DNA of 30,906 nucleotides from Gammaproteobacteria bacterium. Its GTDB lineage: Bacteria > Pseudomonadota > Gammaproteobacteria > DSM-16500. Made by a program: the position numbers and the translations under genes. Below the pieces are notes generated by a model. It saw only the letters and a list, made by a program, of their open reading frames with translations, searched no databases and was not told where the DNA came from. Of the stretch, positions 15,439-24,783 are shown piece after piece (position 1 is the first letter of the stretch; each line of letters begins with the position of its first letter). The stretch covers positions 1-30,906 of the forward strand of contig JABDEN010000014.1 of NCBI GenBank assembly GCA_013287025.1, read 5' to 3'.

Positions 15439-15534
15439 TGTCATGCCAGCATGCTTTTAGCTGGCATCCAGCAGAGCCTACCTGGATGCCTGCCAGCATG
15501 CTTAAAGGTGGCATCAAAGCATGCTGGCATGACA
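15439..15534 (-). repeat. MITE-like palindromic element, copy 2 (inverted)
   Basis: A 96-base element with ends TGTCATGCCAGCATGC and GCATGCTGGCATGACA. Read on the minus strand it matches the copy at 12858-12963 nearly base for base except for a shorter central loop. The pair therefore forms a 2.6-kb inverted repeat around manC and the ComEA-like gene. It lies about 80 bases upstream of the dacA start. Confidence 0.82.
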
Positions 15535-15610
15535 GATTTTTTTGGTCTCGAGGGTTATTCGCGAAAGACAGATTCTAAGGACACTATTTTATTTTTTTAG
15601 GGGCATTTCC

Positions 15611-16840
15611 ATGCTACGCAAAATAAACTTATGGCAAATTTTAAGTTTAATCATCGCATTATTTTCAACAACATTAGTTTTTGCGACGACTGACGGTGTT
15701 ATCCCAATCGCAACGCAACCACAACAACCCATTATTACACCTGCTGCACCTAATTTAGATGCAAAAGGCTACATTCTCATTGATGCGGCCAGTGGGAAGG
15801 TATTAGCGGAAAAGGATGCTGATATTCATATGGCACCCGCGAGCTTAACCAAACTCATGTCGCTTTACATTATTTCAAGCGCATTAAAAAGCGGTTCTAT
15901 TCACTTAGAAGATAAAGTCCGCATTAGCACCAAAGCATGGCAAACGCCGGGCTCTCGCATGTTTGTGAAAGCAGGCGATGAAGTGCCAGTCAGTGATTTA
16001 ATGAAAGGTATCATCGTCGCCTCTGGGAATGATGCAACGGTTGCGATGGCAGAATATGTCGCGGGGACTGAAGAAGCCTTTACCAATATCATGAATGATC
16101 AGGCCAAAAAGCTTGGCATGAATAATAGCCATTTTCTGGATAGCACCGGCCTTCCTAATCCAGATCACTTTTCTACCGCACGAGATATGGCAATTCTTGC
16201 TGCAGCACTTGCAAGATACTTTCCTAATGAATATAAAATATTTTCTGAAAAATGGTTTATCTATAAAGGCATTCGTCAGCCGAATCGTAATCGTTTGTTA
16301 TGGCGTTACCAATTTGCCGACGGCTTAAAAACAGGCCATACCAACGAAGCAGGCTTTTGTTTAGTGGCATCTGCGATGAAAGATGGTATGCGTCTCATTA
16401 GTGTGATAATGGGCTCACCCAACGATCAAGGACGTACTGAAGATTCCATACGATTACTCACCTATGGTTTCCGCTTTTTTGAAACACATAAAGTATATAG
16501 CGCATCAACGCCTGTCACAAAAGTTCGCGTATGGAAGGGTACAAACACAGAAGTTGCAGTTGGTGTGAAACAAGATCTATATGTCACCGCCCCGACAGGA
16601 CAATTTAAAAATACCCAAACCAAAATAGAATTGAATGGCACTATCAAAGCACCTATTGTAAAAGGTCAAACGTTAGGAACTGTCAATATCGTATTTAATA
16701 ATCAAGTATTAAGTTCCGCACCGTTAGTTGCGCTCGAAGATGATGCAAGAGGTGGATTTTGGCGCAGAATGAGTGACGCTTTCCATTTTGGTTATTCCAA
16801 AATATTTTCTAGAACTAACGAAAAAGCAAATAATGGGTAA
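15611..16840 (+). CDS. dacA: D-alanyl-D-alanine carboxypeptidase (PBP5/6 family)
   Basis: A 409-residue periplasmic carboxypeptidase that trims the terminal D-alanine from peptidoglycan stem peptides. It has a signal peptide (about 1-25, ending V-F-A), then the three serine-acyl-enzyme motifs: S78-L-T-K81, S138-G-N140 and K240-T-G242. The PBP5 C-terminal beta domain follows (about 305-395), and the final residues could form the amphipathic membrane anchor. The start at 15611 is preceded by AGGGG; the frame is open upstream to 15542 but that extension would bury the signal peptide. It overlaps ybeD by eight bases and heads a run of genes ordered as in other gammaproteobacteria (dacA-ybeD-lipB-lipA). 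Confidence 0.95.
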   Translation: MLRKINLWQILSLIIALFSTTLVFATTDGVIPIATQPQQPIITPAAPNLDAKGYILIDAASGKVLAEKDADIHMAPASLTKLMSLYIISSALKSGSIHLEDKVRISTKAWQTPGSRMFVKAGDEVPVSDLMKGIIVASGNDATVAMAEYVAGTEEAFTNIMNDQAKKLGMNNSHFLDSTGLPNPDHFSTARDMAILAAALARYFPNEYKIFSEKWFIYKGIRQPNRNRLLWRYQFADGLKTGHTNEAGFCLVASAMKDGMRLISVIMGSPNDQGRTEDSIRLLTYGFRFFETHKVYSASTPVTKVRVWKGTNTEVAVGVKQDLYVTAPTGQFKNTQTKIELNGTIKAPIVKGQTLGTVNIVFNNQVLSSAPLVALEDDARGGFWRRMSDAFHFGYSKIFSRTNEKANNG

Positions 16841-17120
16841 AGACAACGAAACACCAAATGACACCAAAAGTGCTTTGGTGTTTCCCACTGAATTTACCAT
16901 TAAGGTATTTGGCAAAGCTGACAGTCAGTTTGAAGAAAGTGTTGCACTGATCATTCGTCGGCATGCCAAGGAACTATCGGAACATGCGATTAAAGCGCGA
17001 GTCAGCAAAGAAAATAAATATAAAGCGCTTTCCATCACCGTATATGTTGAATCGCGCGAAAATTTAGACGCTATTTACTACGATTTAACAAAATGCCCTG
17101 ATGTTTTAATGGCTTTATGA
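16833..17120 (+). CDS. ybeD: YbeD/DUF493 family protein
   Basis: A 95-residue member of the YbeD family, a small ferredoxin-like alpha/beta fold of uncertain function, widely found between dacA and lipB. Recognisable are F-P-T-E-F-T-I-K-V-F-G near the start, R-R-H-A-K in the middle and the ending Y-Y-D-L-T-K-C-P-D-V-L-M-A-L. The start at 16833 overlaps the dacA stop; the frame extends upstream to 16773 only within dacA. A role linked to lipoylation or carboxypeptidase regulation has been suggested from context only. Confidence 0.9.
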   Translation: MGKDNETPNDTKSALVFPTEFTIKVFGKADSQFEESVALIIRRHAKELSEHAIKARVSKENKYKALSITVYVESRENLDAIYYDLTKCPDVLMAL

Positions 17121-17129
17121 CGAGATGTA

Positions 17130-17801
17130 ATGGGTATGAATACCGTAATGATTCGTACATTAGATTTGCAAGATTATTCGCAAACCTTAAGCGCTATGCG
17201 TCAATTCACTGAAGAAAGAAATGAGAATACGCTGGACGAAATTTGGGTTCTCGAACATCCGCCTATTTTCACACAAGGTCAGAACGGTAAAGCAGAACAT
17301 ATTATCAATCCGGGCAATATCCCTGTTGTTCAAGCTGATCGCGGGGGGCAAGTGACATTTCACGGACCTGGTCAACTGGTCGCCTACACATTGGTAGATG
17401 TACAACGAAAAAAATTTAATATACGTCAGATGGTAAATTTATTAGAAAAATCAGTCATAGATTGTCTAAATGCATGGGATATTCAAGCAAAATCCAAATG
17501 CGATGCGCCAGGCGTATATGTGGAACATGATAAAATTTGTTCGATTGGTTTGCGTATTAGACGTGGCCGATCGTTTCATGGTTTAGCGTTAAATGTTGCG
17601 ATGAATCTCGAACCTTTTACTCGCATTCATCCTTGTGGTTTTCAAACACTGAAAATGACGCAGATGAGTGACATTAACGACACTATTACCATGAAAGACG
17701 TACAAACAAAATTGCTAGAATATTTAGTATTACATTTAGGTTATAATTATTTTCTACATTCAGCGGAAAAGTGGTATGGAACAAAAAACATTGAACAATA
17801 A
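17130..17801 (+). CDS. lipB: Octanoyl-[acyl-carrier-protein]:protein octanoyltransferase
   Basis: A 223-residue cytosolic enzyme that moves octanoyl groups from acyl-carrier protein to lipoyl domains of 2-oxoacid dehydrogenases. The family signatures are [13 protein letters not shown] (71-83) and [16 protein letters not shown]. The catalytic pair is K135 (H-D-K-I-C-S-I-G) and C169 (H-P-C-G). The ATG at 17130 is followed by another in frame at 17136, either of which could be used. The 3' end overlaps lipA by 26 bases, so the two are translated together. Confidence 0.95.
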   Translation: MGMNTVMIRTLDLQDYSQTLSAMRQFTEERNENTLDEIWVLEHPPIFTQGQNGKAEHIINPGNIPVVQADRGGQVTFHGPGQLVAYTLVDVQRKKFNIRQMVNLLEKSVIDCLNAWDIQAKSKCDAPGVYVEHDKICSIGLRIRRGRSFHGLALNVAMNLEPFTRIHPCGFQTLKMTQMSDINDTITMKDVQTKLLEYLVLHLGYNYFLHSAEKWYGTKNIEQ

Positions 17802-18723
17802 ACAACGAGGCAAAGAAAAACTTGCTCGCATCCCCATCAAAATAGAAACAACAACTAACGTATTGCGAAAACCTGATTGGATTCGTATACGAATCCCCAC
17901 GACGCCGGCTGTGCAAGATTTAAAAAAGATTTTGCGTGATAATAAATTAGTCACTGTGTGTGAAGAAGCGTCTTGCCCCAACTTGAGTGAATGCTTTAGC
18001 CACGGAACAGCAACGTTCATGATTATGGGCGATAAATGTACGCGTCGTTGCAGTTTTTGTGATGTCGCACATGGCCGCCCCGACCCATTAGACCCGAATG
18101 AACCCATCAATCTTGCGAATACGATTGCCGCGATGAAATTGCGTTATGTGGTGATAACGTCTGTTGATCGCGATGATTTACGCGATGGCGGCGCCAGCCA
18201 CTTTACCGCTTGTCTTCGTAAAATTCGAGAAAAAAACCCAACCATTCGCATTGAAGTATTAGTGCCGGATTATCGCGGCCGTATGGAAGTCGCACTTCTC
18301 GAAACCGCGAATGAATTGCCTGATGTCTTCAATCACAATATTGAAACCGTGCCACGTTTATATAAAGCGGCACGCCCAGGATCCGATTACGCACATTCAT
18401 TACTTTTACTCAAAGAATTTAAGGCAAGATTTCCGCACATTCCGACAAAGTCAGGACTCATGTTGGGATTAGGAGAAACTGACGACGAAATTAAACAAAC
18501 GTTATTAGATTTACGTGCACATGATGTTGATATGTTAACATTAGGCCAGTATTTACAACCCAGCAAATTTCATATTCCTGTAGCGCGTTATATCTCACCA
18601 CAAGCGTTTAAAGACTTGGGTGATTTTGCATCCGAATTAGGATTTAAGAATGTCGCCAGCGGTCCTCTGGTTCGCTCGTCTTACCACGCGGACAGACAAG
18701 CGTTAGGCGAAAACATTTCTTAA
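17776..18723 (+). CDS. lipA: Lipoyl synthase (radical SAM)
   Basis: A 315-residue radical SAM enzyme inserting two sulfurs into protein-bound octanoate. The auxiliary cluster cysteines C62, C67 and C73 ([12 protein letters not shown]) and the radical SAM triad C88, C92 and C95 (C-T-R-R-C-S-F-C) are all present, with the C-terminal serine motif R-S-S-Y-H-A-D. Length is usual for the family. The start overlaps lipB by 26 bases and gives an N-terminal K/R-rich stretch typical of LipA. Confidence 0.96.
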   Translation: MEQKTLNNKQRGKEKLARIPIKIETTTNVLRKPDWIRIRIPTTPAVQDLKKILRDNKLVTVCEEASCPNLSECFSHGTATFMIMGDKCTRRCSFCDVAHGRPDPLDPNEPINLANTIAAMKLRYVVITSVDRDDLRDGGASHFTACLRKIREKNPTIRIEVLVPDYRGRMEVALLETANELPDVFNHNIETVPRLYKAARPGSDYAHSLLLLKEFKARFPHIPTKSGLMLGLGETDDEIKQTLLDLRAHDVDMLTLGQYLQPSKFHIPVARYISPQAFKDLGDFASELGFKNVASGPLVRSSYHADRQALGENIS

Positions 18724-18754
18724 AGGAATTAAATTCAAGGATATTCATTATAAA

Positions 18755-20779
18755 ATGCATGTGATGTCTGATTACGCAACGCCCATTCTGCAATGGTTGA
18801 ATAGTCATCCCGAATTAGCGGGGTTAGCAACCTTTTTTATCTCAGCATTAGAGTCCGTCGCCATTATTGGTACCATCGTGCCGGGATCAGTGATGATGTC
18901 CGCGATTGGTGCTTTAGTGGGTGCAGGCATCATTCCATTTTGGTCAATTTTGATTTGGGCTATTTTAGGCGCGATCGTCGGAGATGGTGTCAGTTATTGG
19001 CTTGGACACTATTTTAAAGATAGGCTTCATGATGTTTGGCCATTTCGAAAGCATCCCACACTTTTAGCCAGTGGAGAAAGATTTTTTCATAAATATGGCG
19101 GCATGAGCGTTTTTATTGGCCGTTTTGTGGGTCCTGTCCGTGCTTTAGTCCCCTTAGTCGCGGGTATGCTTGGAATGACGCCTTTACGATTCACCATCGC
19201 GAACGTCGCATCAGCGATACTCTGGGCTCCCGCTTATATGTTGCCGGGATTTATTTTAGGTGCCGCATCGACCGAGCTACCGTCAGAATTAGCAGGCCGC
19301 ATTATCCTGAAGCTTTTACTTCTCGGTTTACTTGTTATTCTATGTATTTGGCTTCTCAAGAAAATATTCGATTTAATTCGCATGGAATTGGATGAGTTTC
19401 TCAATTGGGTATGGAATTCACTCAAAAATTCACGTTATTTTTACCTCATTACGAGTGTTTTAAAACATCATGATTATCGAAAAACCCATGGTCAGCTCAC
19501 CCTCTCTTTTTATTTTATTTTAACCGGTTTGTTATTTATTTATCTCGCAAGTTATATTCATTACCACGGTCCGAACGATATTTTTATTAATAATTTAACG
19601 TTCCATTTATTTCGAAGTTTTCGGACACCTTCAACCGATGACATCATGTTGTATTTCACCTTACTTGGGGATAAATATCTCATTTTTGCAATGGCGCTGA
19701 CATTATTTTGTTGGTTTATACGAACTAAACATTTCAATACCGCCATTCATCTTTTACTTTTAATCATCATCATGACATTTAGTATTCATTTTTTCAAAGA
19801 AGCCGTGCAATCTCCCCGTCCTTGGGGTGTGCTGAGCACTAGTAACAGTGATTATTCATTTCCAAGTGGTCATACCACCGTCGCGTTTACTTTTTATTTT
19901 GCCGTTGCATTTTTCATGATAAAAATTTTCCGCATTCAACTGCGTACACCCATCTATTGGTTTGTTGGAATTCTAGCATCAACGATTGCGATATCACGTT
20001 TATATTTTGGCGTCCACTGGTTGACCGATATCATTGGGGGAATATTACTAAGCGCCTCGATTCTAATATTTATCACTATTTCTTATAATCGAATAAAAGA
20101 GAAAGAAGTTAAACCTAAAGGCGTTATTTTAACTTTATTACTTACCTTCCTTATTAGTTATCCTGCCATCATTTTAATATCCTATAATAAATTAAAATCC
20201 GCCTACACCATTGTTCCATGGCCAACTTACCACATTTCTGAAAATACGTGGTGGACACAGCAAGGCGAACATTTTCCTTTATTTCGAGTTAATCGTTTTG
20301 GATTTTCTGTTAATGTGTTTAATGTACAATGGCTAGATAACCTCGAAAATATTAAATCCACTTTATTAGCCAATGGCTGGGAAAATCCTCCGCCACGTGA
20401 TTGGTTAACGGTGTTATATCGTGTGAGTTCCGTGCAAAGTGCTGAGCATTTACCGCTCGTATCACCAATTTATCTTGATGAAAGGCCTGAACTTGTTTTG
20501 ACAAAAATTATTGATGATAAACTTACTATTTTACGTTTTTGGAATTCACAATTTATTGTAGAAAATAATGCATATCCGCTTTGGTTAGGCTCAGTCGAAT
20601 ATGCGCCAAGTACGTACAGCTGGTTATTTAAGCGTAAACATTCCAACGAATTCATTCCTTCTGCCTCATTATTATTTACGGAAATCCCAAAAAAATATGA
20701 AATAAAAACTTTAACAGAAACCGTAAAACCTAATGATCATTCCACTGAACAAACTATTATTTTAATTAAACCTATTTAA
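18755..20779 (+). CDS. DedA-PAP2-LssY_C fusion membrane protein
   Basis: A 674-residue integral membrane protein with three modules. Residues about 20-205 are a DedA/SNARE-associated domain, including G-R-F-V-G-P-V-R-A-L-V-P-L-V-A-G; this family is linked to lipid translocation. Residues about 245-430 are a PAP2 phosphatase with K-E-A-V-Q-S-P-R-P, P-S-G-H and S-R-L-Y-F-G-V-H-W-L-T-D, all catalytic residues intact, likely dephosphorylating a lipid phosphate such as undecaprenyl pyrophosphate. The last 200 residues, with W-P-T-Y-H-I-S and W-E-N-P-P-P-R-D-W, resemble the LssY C-terminal domain described in Legionella. Start may be 18755 or the ATG at 18764. It is 31 bases after lipA and 11 before sohB, so probably cotranscribed. 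Confidence 0.88.
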   Translation: MHVMSDYATPILQWLNSHPELAGLATFFISALESVAIIGTIVPGSVMMSAIGALVGAGIIPFWSILIWAILGAIVGDGVSYWLGHYFKDRLHDVWPFRKHPTLLASGERFFHKYGGMSVFIGRFVGPVRALVPLVAGMLGMTPLRFTIANVASAILWAPAYMLPGFILGAASTELPSELAGRIILKLLLLGLLVILCIWLLKKIFDLIRMELDEFLNWVWNSLKNSRYFYLITSVLKHHDYRKTHGQLTLSFYFILTGLLFIYLASYIHYHGPNDIFINNLTFHLFRSFRTPSTDDIMLYFTLLGDKYLIFAMALTLFCWFIRTKHFNTAIHLLLLIIIMTFSIHFFKEAVQSPRPWGVLSTSNSDYSFPSGHTTVAFTFYFAVAFFMIKIFRIQLRTPIYWFVGILASTIAISRLYFGVHWLTDIIGGILLSASILIFITISYNRIKEKEVKPKGVILTLLLTFLISYPAIILISYNKLKSAYTIVPWPTYHISENTWWTQQGEHFPLFRVNRFGFSVNVFNVQWLDNLENIKSTLLANGWENPPPRDWLTVLYRVSSVQSAEHLPLVSPIYLDERPELVLTKIIDDKLTILRFWNSQFIVENNAYPLWLGSVEYAPSTYSWLFKRKHSNEFIPSASLLFTEIPKKYEIKTLTETVKPNDHSTEQTIILIKPI

Positions 20780-20790
20780 CGGAGCTAATC

Positions 20791-21807
20791 ATGTTTGATG
20801 CACTCATTCAACTTTCTTTTTTTACAGCCAAAGCCTTGATTGTCATTATCATGATTTTGATTTTATTGGCAGGAATTATTGCCTTATTGAGTCGCGGAAA
20901 AGAAAAAAAACAAGGCAAAATTACAATTAAAAATTTAAAAGATTGTTATTCAGATGTGAAAGAAACATTACTCGAAGTGACAATGTCCAAGAAAGCATTT
21001 AAAAAATTTCAAAAAGAAGAAAAAGCTCTCCTCAAAAAAGCGGATAAAACGGATGAAGAAGAAAAATCTAATGTTTTTGTTATCAATTTTAATGGTGACA
21101 TGAAAGCATCGCAAGTCACAGCGCTCCGAGAAGAAGTGACCGCGATTTTAGGCATTGCAAAATCCTCAGATGAAGTATTTTTACGATTAGAAAGTCCTGG
21201 CGGCATGGTGCACGCTTATGGGCTAGCCGCAGCGCAATTGTTGCGATTACGTGATCATCACATTCCATTGATCGTCAGCGTCGATAAAGTTGCAGCAAGT
21301 GGCGGATATTTAATGGCTGCCATTGCGAATAAAATTATGGCGGCCCCCTTTGCCATCGTGGGTTCTATCGGTGTTATTTTTCAATTACCAAATTTTAATC
21401 GTTTGTTAAAAGAAAAAAATATTGATTTCGAGCAAATTACGGCTGGAAATTTTAAACGTACGCTCACCGTTTTTGGAGAAAATACCGAAGAAGGCCGTGA
21501 AAAATTACATCAAGAAATGGAAGATATTCATCGTATATTTAAAAATGTCGTTCATGAATATCGAAGTCATTTAGACATCGAAAAAGTAGCAACAGGCGAA
21601 CATTGGTTAGCGAAACAAGCGATAGAATTTAATTTAGTCGATGAAATCAAAACCAGTGATGATTATCTTTTAGAAAAAAGCAAAACCTCAAATATTTATG
21701 AAATTACTTATCACATTAAAAAATCTTTTTCGGAGAAATTATTTGGGGGTTCGAGTAGTTCTTTGAAGAATTTGCTGACGGGATATATCAGTTCTCCGTT
21801 GAAATAA
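20791..21807 (+). CDS. sohB: Inner-membrane protease SohB (S49 family)
   Basis: A 338-residue signal-peptide-peptidase-like serine protease. One N-terminal membrane helix (about 10-32) is followed by a charged stretch and the ClpP-like domain. The nucleophile is S170 in V-A-A-S-G-G-Y-L and the general base is probably K222 in G-N-F-K-R-T-L. R-L-E-S-P-G-G, contacting the substrate, is visible before it. The N-terminal SohB-specific domain and the length fit SohB rather than the longer SppA. A GGAG site precedes the ATG, 11 bases after the DedA-PAP2 gene. A small palindromic hairpin at 21817 follows the stop. Confidence 0.92.
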   Translation: MFDALIQLSFFTAKALIVIIMILILLAGIIALLSRGKEKKQGKITIKNLKDCYSDVKETLLEVTMSKKAFKKFQKEEKALLKKADKTDEEEKSNVFVINFNGDMKASQVTALREEVTAILGIAKSSDEVFLRLESPGGMVHAYGLAAAQLLRLRDHHIPLIVSVDKVAASGGYLMAAIANKIMAAPFAIVGSIGVIFQLPNFNRLLKEKNIDFEQITAGNFKRTLTVFGENTEEGREKLHQEMEDIHRIFKNVVHEYRSHLDIEKVATGEHWLAKQAIEFNLVDEIKTSDDYLLEKSKTSNIYEITYHIKKSFSEKLFGGSSSSLKNLLTGYISSPLK

Positions 21808-21816
21808 ATCGACCTA

Positions 21817-21849
21817 TGTCATGCCAGCATGCTTTAAGCTGGCATGACA
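21817..21849. repeat. Core hairpin of the MITE-like element, possible bidirectional terminator
   Basis: A 33-base palindrome with a 12-base perfect stem: TGTCATGCCAGC at 21817-21828 and GCTGGCATGACA at 21838-21849 around ATGCTTTAA. It uses the same arm as the elements at 12858 and 15439 without their centre. It sits between the convergent sohB and permease-kinase genes, where it could end both transcripts, although the T-tracts are weak. Confidence 0.75.
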
Positions 21850-21883
21850 GAATTTTATACAACATTATATTGATTTTTGAACT

Positions 21884-24652
21884 TTATTCGACTTCTGCAG
21901 GGAGTTTTTCTTTTTTATAGACATAGGGCAAAGTGATAATGAAAGTGGCACCCTGTCCTTCTCCTTCGCTTTTTACTTCGAGTGTCCCACCTAATTCTTT
22001 AACTTCCAGCACACTGGAATGCAAACCTAAACCATGTCCAGTTTTTTTGGTGGTAAACCCATAGGTAAATATTTTTTTAAGATTCAGGGAGGAGATACCG
22101 ACCCCATTGTCTTTAATCTGAATGATAAAATGATCTGATTCTTCCAATAAAGAAACATTAAGTTTCTTGTTAGACACGGCTGCATTCTCTAATGCTTCAA
22201 ACGCATTATTAATAATATTAACGATTACTTGCAGTAATTTCACGCGGTCAGTGATGATAGTTTTTGATTGATTTAATTCTTTCGATATCACAACGCTTTT
22301 ATTTTCATCTTTTTTTAAAGCCCACGCATCATCGACAAGCTCATCGATAGAAATTTCTTCAGCAATACCAACCGCTCGACTTAAACCTTGCTGCATGTTA
22401 ATAATATCTCTCACATGATCAATATTATTTTGCAAAGAATCTAATTCATCAAAAAACGTTTTTTTATCTTTTTGCCAGTTATCCGCTAACGCACAAATAT
22501 AACTAGGAATTAATTGTCCCTTTTCATCATGCAAAATAAAATTATCTATATTGTCAGTATGCTCTTTTATTAAAGTGGATAATTGATCCAAACTATCTAT
22601 TTCAGAATTTTTTAAGTGTTGATTCAACATTGTCACAGAAGTATTAATGCTATTCAGAATATTTCCGATGTTATGCAAAGTGCTTTTTGCGATATCTGCC
22701 ATTCCCGCATATCTTGCAGCGACTACGAGGTGGTTATGAATTTTTTTAACCTTTTTTTCCATTTTAATACGTTCATTAATTTCATTTTGCAATTTTTTAT
22801 TACTATCATCCAGTGCTTGCGTCCGTTCGTTGACACGTTTTTCTAGGGTTTCGTTTAGTGATTTTAATTCTCCTAACGTACTATAAAGTCTTTGACGAAC
22901 TTCATTGAAACTATTTGCGGTTTTCTGAATTTCTTCTTGCATTTCATTAAAACTGAAGGCCATTTCTCCTATTTCATCTCTAGATCGAATTTCGATTGGA
23001 ATAATATCGGATTTAATTTTTTTCTGTTTTAAACTTCCCGCACCTAGTTCTTCCATTGCTTGGGATAAATCAAACAAATTAGTCTTTATTAAACGCTTTG
23101 TTGCACGATTAATTTCTTCAGCAGCATGCACAATCATACCCGGCAGCGCGAGTCCTACAGTAATGGCGATCAAAGCCACTATCACGAAAATATCTTCTAA
23201 CATATTTAAATGCGGATCACTTTCTTTCAAACTATTGACGGCAATTAAATAACCGATCACGTCGAAAGCTAGAACTGCCAACATCGTACCGGTTAATTTA
23301 ATATGGAGAGAACTTGGTAATGGTGGAAGTTTTGCTGCGATGCGATCCGTTATTTTACGCCACAGATATAATGGCGTACCAATGAAGGCGAAAACAATAC
23401 CGATAATCATCGTGGTTAAACCGTATTGTTGAAAACCTAAAATGGTAGCGAGCATCCATACCGCTGCTGAAAAAATACCGAGATAGATAAATACCGTCGG
23501 CGCTCGAAATAATCGTGTCATTTGCGGTGCACGAATTCGCAATAACCATACCGCAATACTTGCCATAGAAATACATAACAAATATTGAAAACTGGTCGCG
23601 GCAATAATCCATAATGGGGTTCCCATCCAAAGGATACCGATCGCAATTGCGGCAGTGACTAGCGTTGCATTTCTTGGAATTCCCGCTTTGGTCATTTTCC
23701 CAAAAAATTCTGGCACTAAGCCATCATGAGAAAGTTGAGCCAAAGTTCTTGGTGGACCTAATAATGGGGTAAATATACAAAGTATCATGATAAAAATAAC
23801 AAAAAATACATTTGCCGTTTTCGAAAAACTTCCAAAAATGGGAGCAAATACGGGCCATAACTCTTGCGAAAGATCTTTCGAAAGTCCCGTGGGTCCAATC
23901 ACTCCTAACCAAATTAAAGGCGCAACCACAAAAAACAATCCCGTAACTGCCATTGCGATAAATAAAGCATATATTGCATTTTTTTTCGGGGCATCGGTTT
24001 CCCCTAAATAACAAAGCACACATTCGTAAGCAGGCACTGACCAACCAATTAAATAAAGACATGCCATAATATTAGTAAGCGCACCAAAATCTGTTGGGAT
24101 CGTTTGAATCAATTGAAAATTAGTCGCGGTAGCCCAATTCACTTGACCTACTTCGATTGGGACGATAACTGTTGCAACAGCCATTATTAGCACTGCTAAA
24201 GCCAAAGGAACGATAACCCATTGGACACATCTCAAACCCATTAAACATACGGCTGTCACAGCAATAATTAATCCCGTTGCGAGCAAATTAACAGAAATAC
24301 TGGGGAAAAACATTGGCTGAACAATCGACGCAAGATATTGTGCGGCAAAACTGGTGGCGGTTAGCCAAGCAAACCAATAACTCGTACCAGCTAAATTCGA
24401 AAAAATGGGATTATAAGGTTTAAATATGTCTGCGCAGGCGTTTGTGATGCCGCCAATTTTTTTAGGATACATTAAAACCAATTCGAGATAACCAATACTT
24501 GAAAAAATACTAATGAGGAAACCTAACGCCATTAAAGGTAAGGTAATTGTCCCTTGACCAACTAATAAAGAGGACATGGTATAGATACTAAGACAAGCCC
24601 CGCCAAAACCAATAGCGGTCATTCCAAGCCAACCAATGCGTTGTTTGCTCAT
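21884..24652 (-). CDS. Amino-acid permease / sensor histidine kinase fusion
   Basis: A 922-residue membrane protein. Residues 1 to about 435 form an APC-type amino-acid permease with about twelve helices and an N-terminal I-G-W-L-G-M-T-A-I-G-F-G-G. Two further helices (about 445-510) lead to a HAMP-like segment and a coiled coil (about 580-640). The histidine kinase part follows: the probable phospho-acceptor H660 in S-T-L-H-N-I-G-N-I-L-N, then an N box near 812 (N-I-I-N-N-A-F-E-A-L), D-N-G-V-G-I near 849, and G-H-G-L-G-L-H near 874. The parts are in one frame with no stop. It would couple substrate transport or binding to phosphorelay, as CbrA does with a different permease type. No response regulator is adjacent. 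AAGGA lies six bases before the ATG. Confidence 0.88.
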   Translation of the reverse strand: MSKQRIGWLGMTAIGFGGACLSIYTMSSLLVGQGTITLPLMALGFLISIFSSIGYLELVLMYPKKIGGITNACADIFKPYNPIFSNLAGTSYWFAWLTATSFAAQYLASIVQPMFFPSISVNLLATGLIIAVTAVCLMGLRCVQWVIVPLALAVLIMAVATVIVPIEVGQVNWATATNFQLIQTIPTDFGALTNIMACLYLIGWSVPAYECVLCYLGETDAPKKNAIYALFIAMAVTGLFFVVAPLIWLGVIGPTGLSKDLSQELWPVFAPIFGSFSKTANVFFVIFIMILCIFTPLLGPPRTLAQLSHDGLVPEFFGKMTKAGIPRNATLVTAAIAIGILWMGTPLWIIAATSFQYLLCISMASIAVWLLRIRAPQMTRLFRAPTVFIYLGIFSAAVWMLATILGFQQYGLTTMIIGIVFAFIGTPLYLWRKITDRIAAKLPPLPSSLHIKLTGTMLAVLAFDVIGYLIAVNSLKESDPHLNMLEDIFVIVALIAITVGLALPGMIVHAAEEINRATKRLIKTNLFDLSQAMEELGAGSLKQKKIKSDIIPIEIRSRDEIGEMAFSFNEMQEEIQKTANSFNEVRQRLYSTLGELKSLNETLEKRVNERTQALDDSNKKLQNEINERIKMEKKVKKIHNHLVVAARYAGMADIAKSTLHNIGNILNSINTSVTMLNQHLKNSEIDSLDQLSTLIKEHTDNIDNFILHDEKGQLIPSYICALADNWQKDKKTFFDELDSLQNNIDHVRDIINMQQGLSRAVGIAEEISIDELVDDAWALKKDENKSVVISKELNQSKTIITDRVKLLQVIVNIINNAFEALENAAVSNKKLNVSLLEESDHFIIQIKDNGVGISSLNLKKIFTYGFTTKKTGHGLGLHSSVLEVKELGGTLEVKSEGEGQGATFIITLPYVYKKEKLPAEVE

Positions 24653-24783
24653 GATTTTTCCTTGGCCGATATATTAATATTGTCTCATAAAAATAGATTA
24701 ATTATTGGCTTTTAGAGATAAAAAATTGTCTTGTTATTTATTATTAGAATAAATTACAAGCATTATTTTACCCAGGTTTTACA

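Noticed and set aside
12858..15534. CRISPR-like or tRNA-like structure in the repeated elements
   Set aside because: Copies are few, palindromic and in opposite orientation, without regular spacers; no cloverleaf could be drawn.
15542..15610. Extended dacA N-terminus
   Set aside because: Residues before the ATG at 15611 would precede the signal peptide, and AGGGG fits the later start.
23724..24062. Overlapping minus-strand frame of 112 residues within the permease-kinase gene, and a 91-residue one at 23355-23630
   Set aside because: Both lie in an alternative frame of a clearly coding gene and show only a shadow composition, with no motifs.
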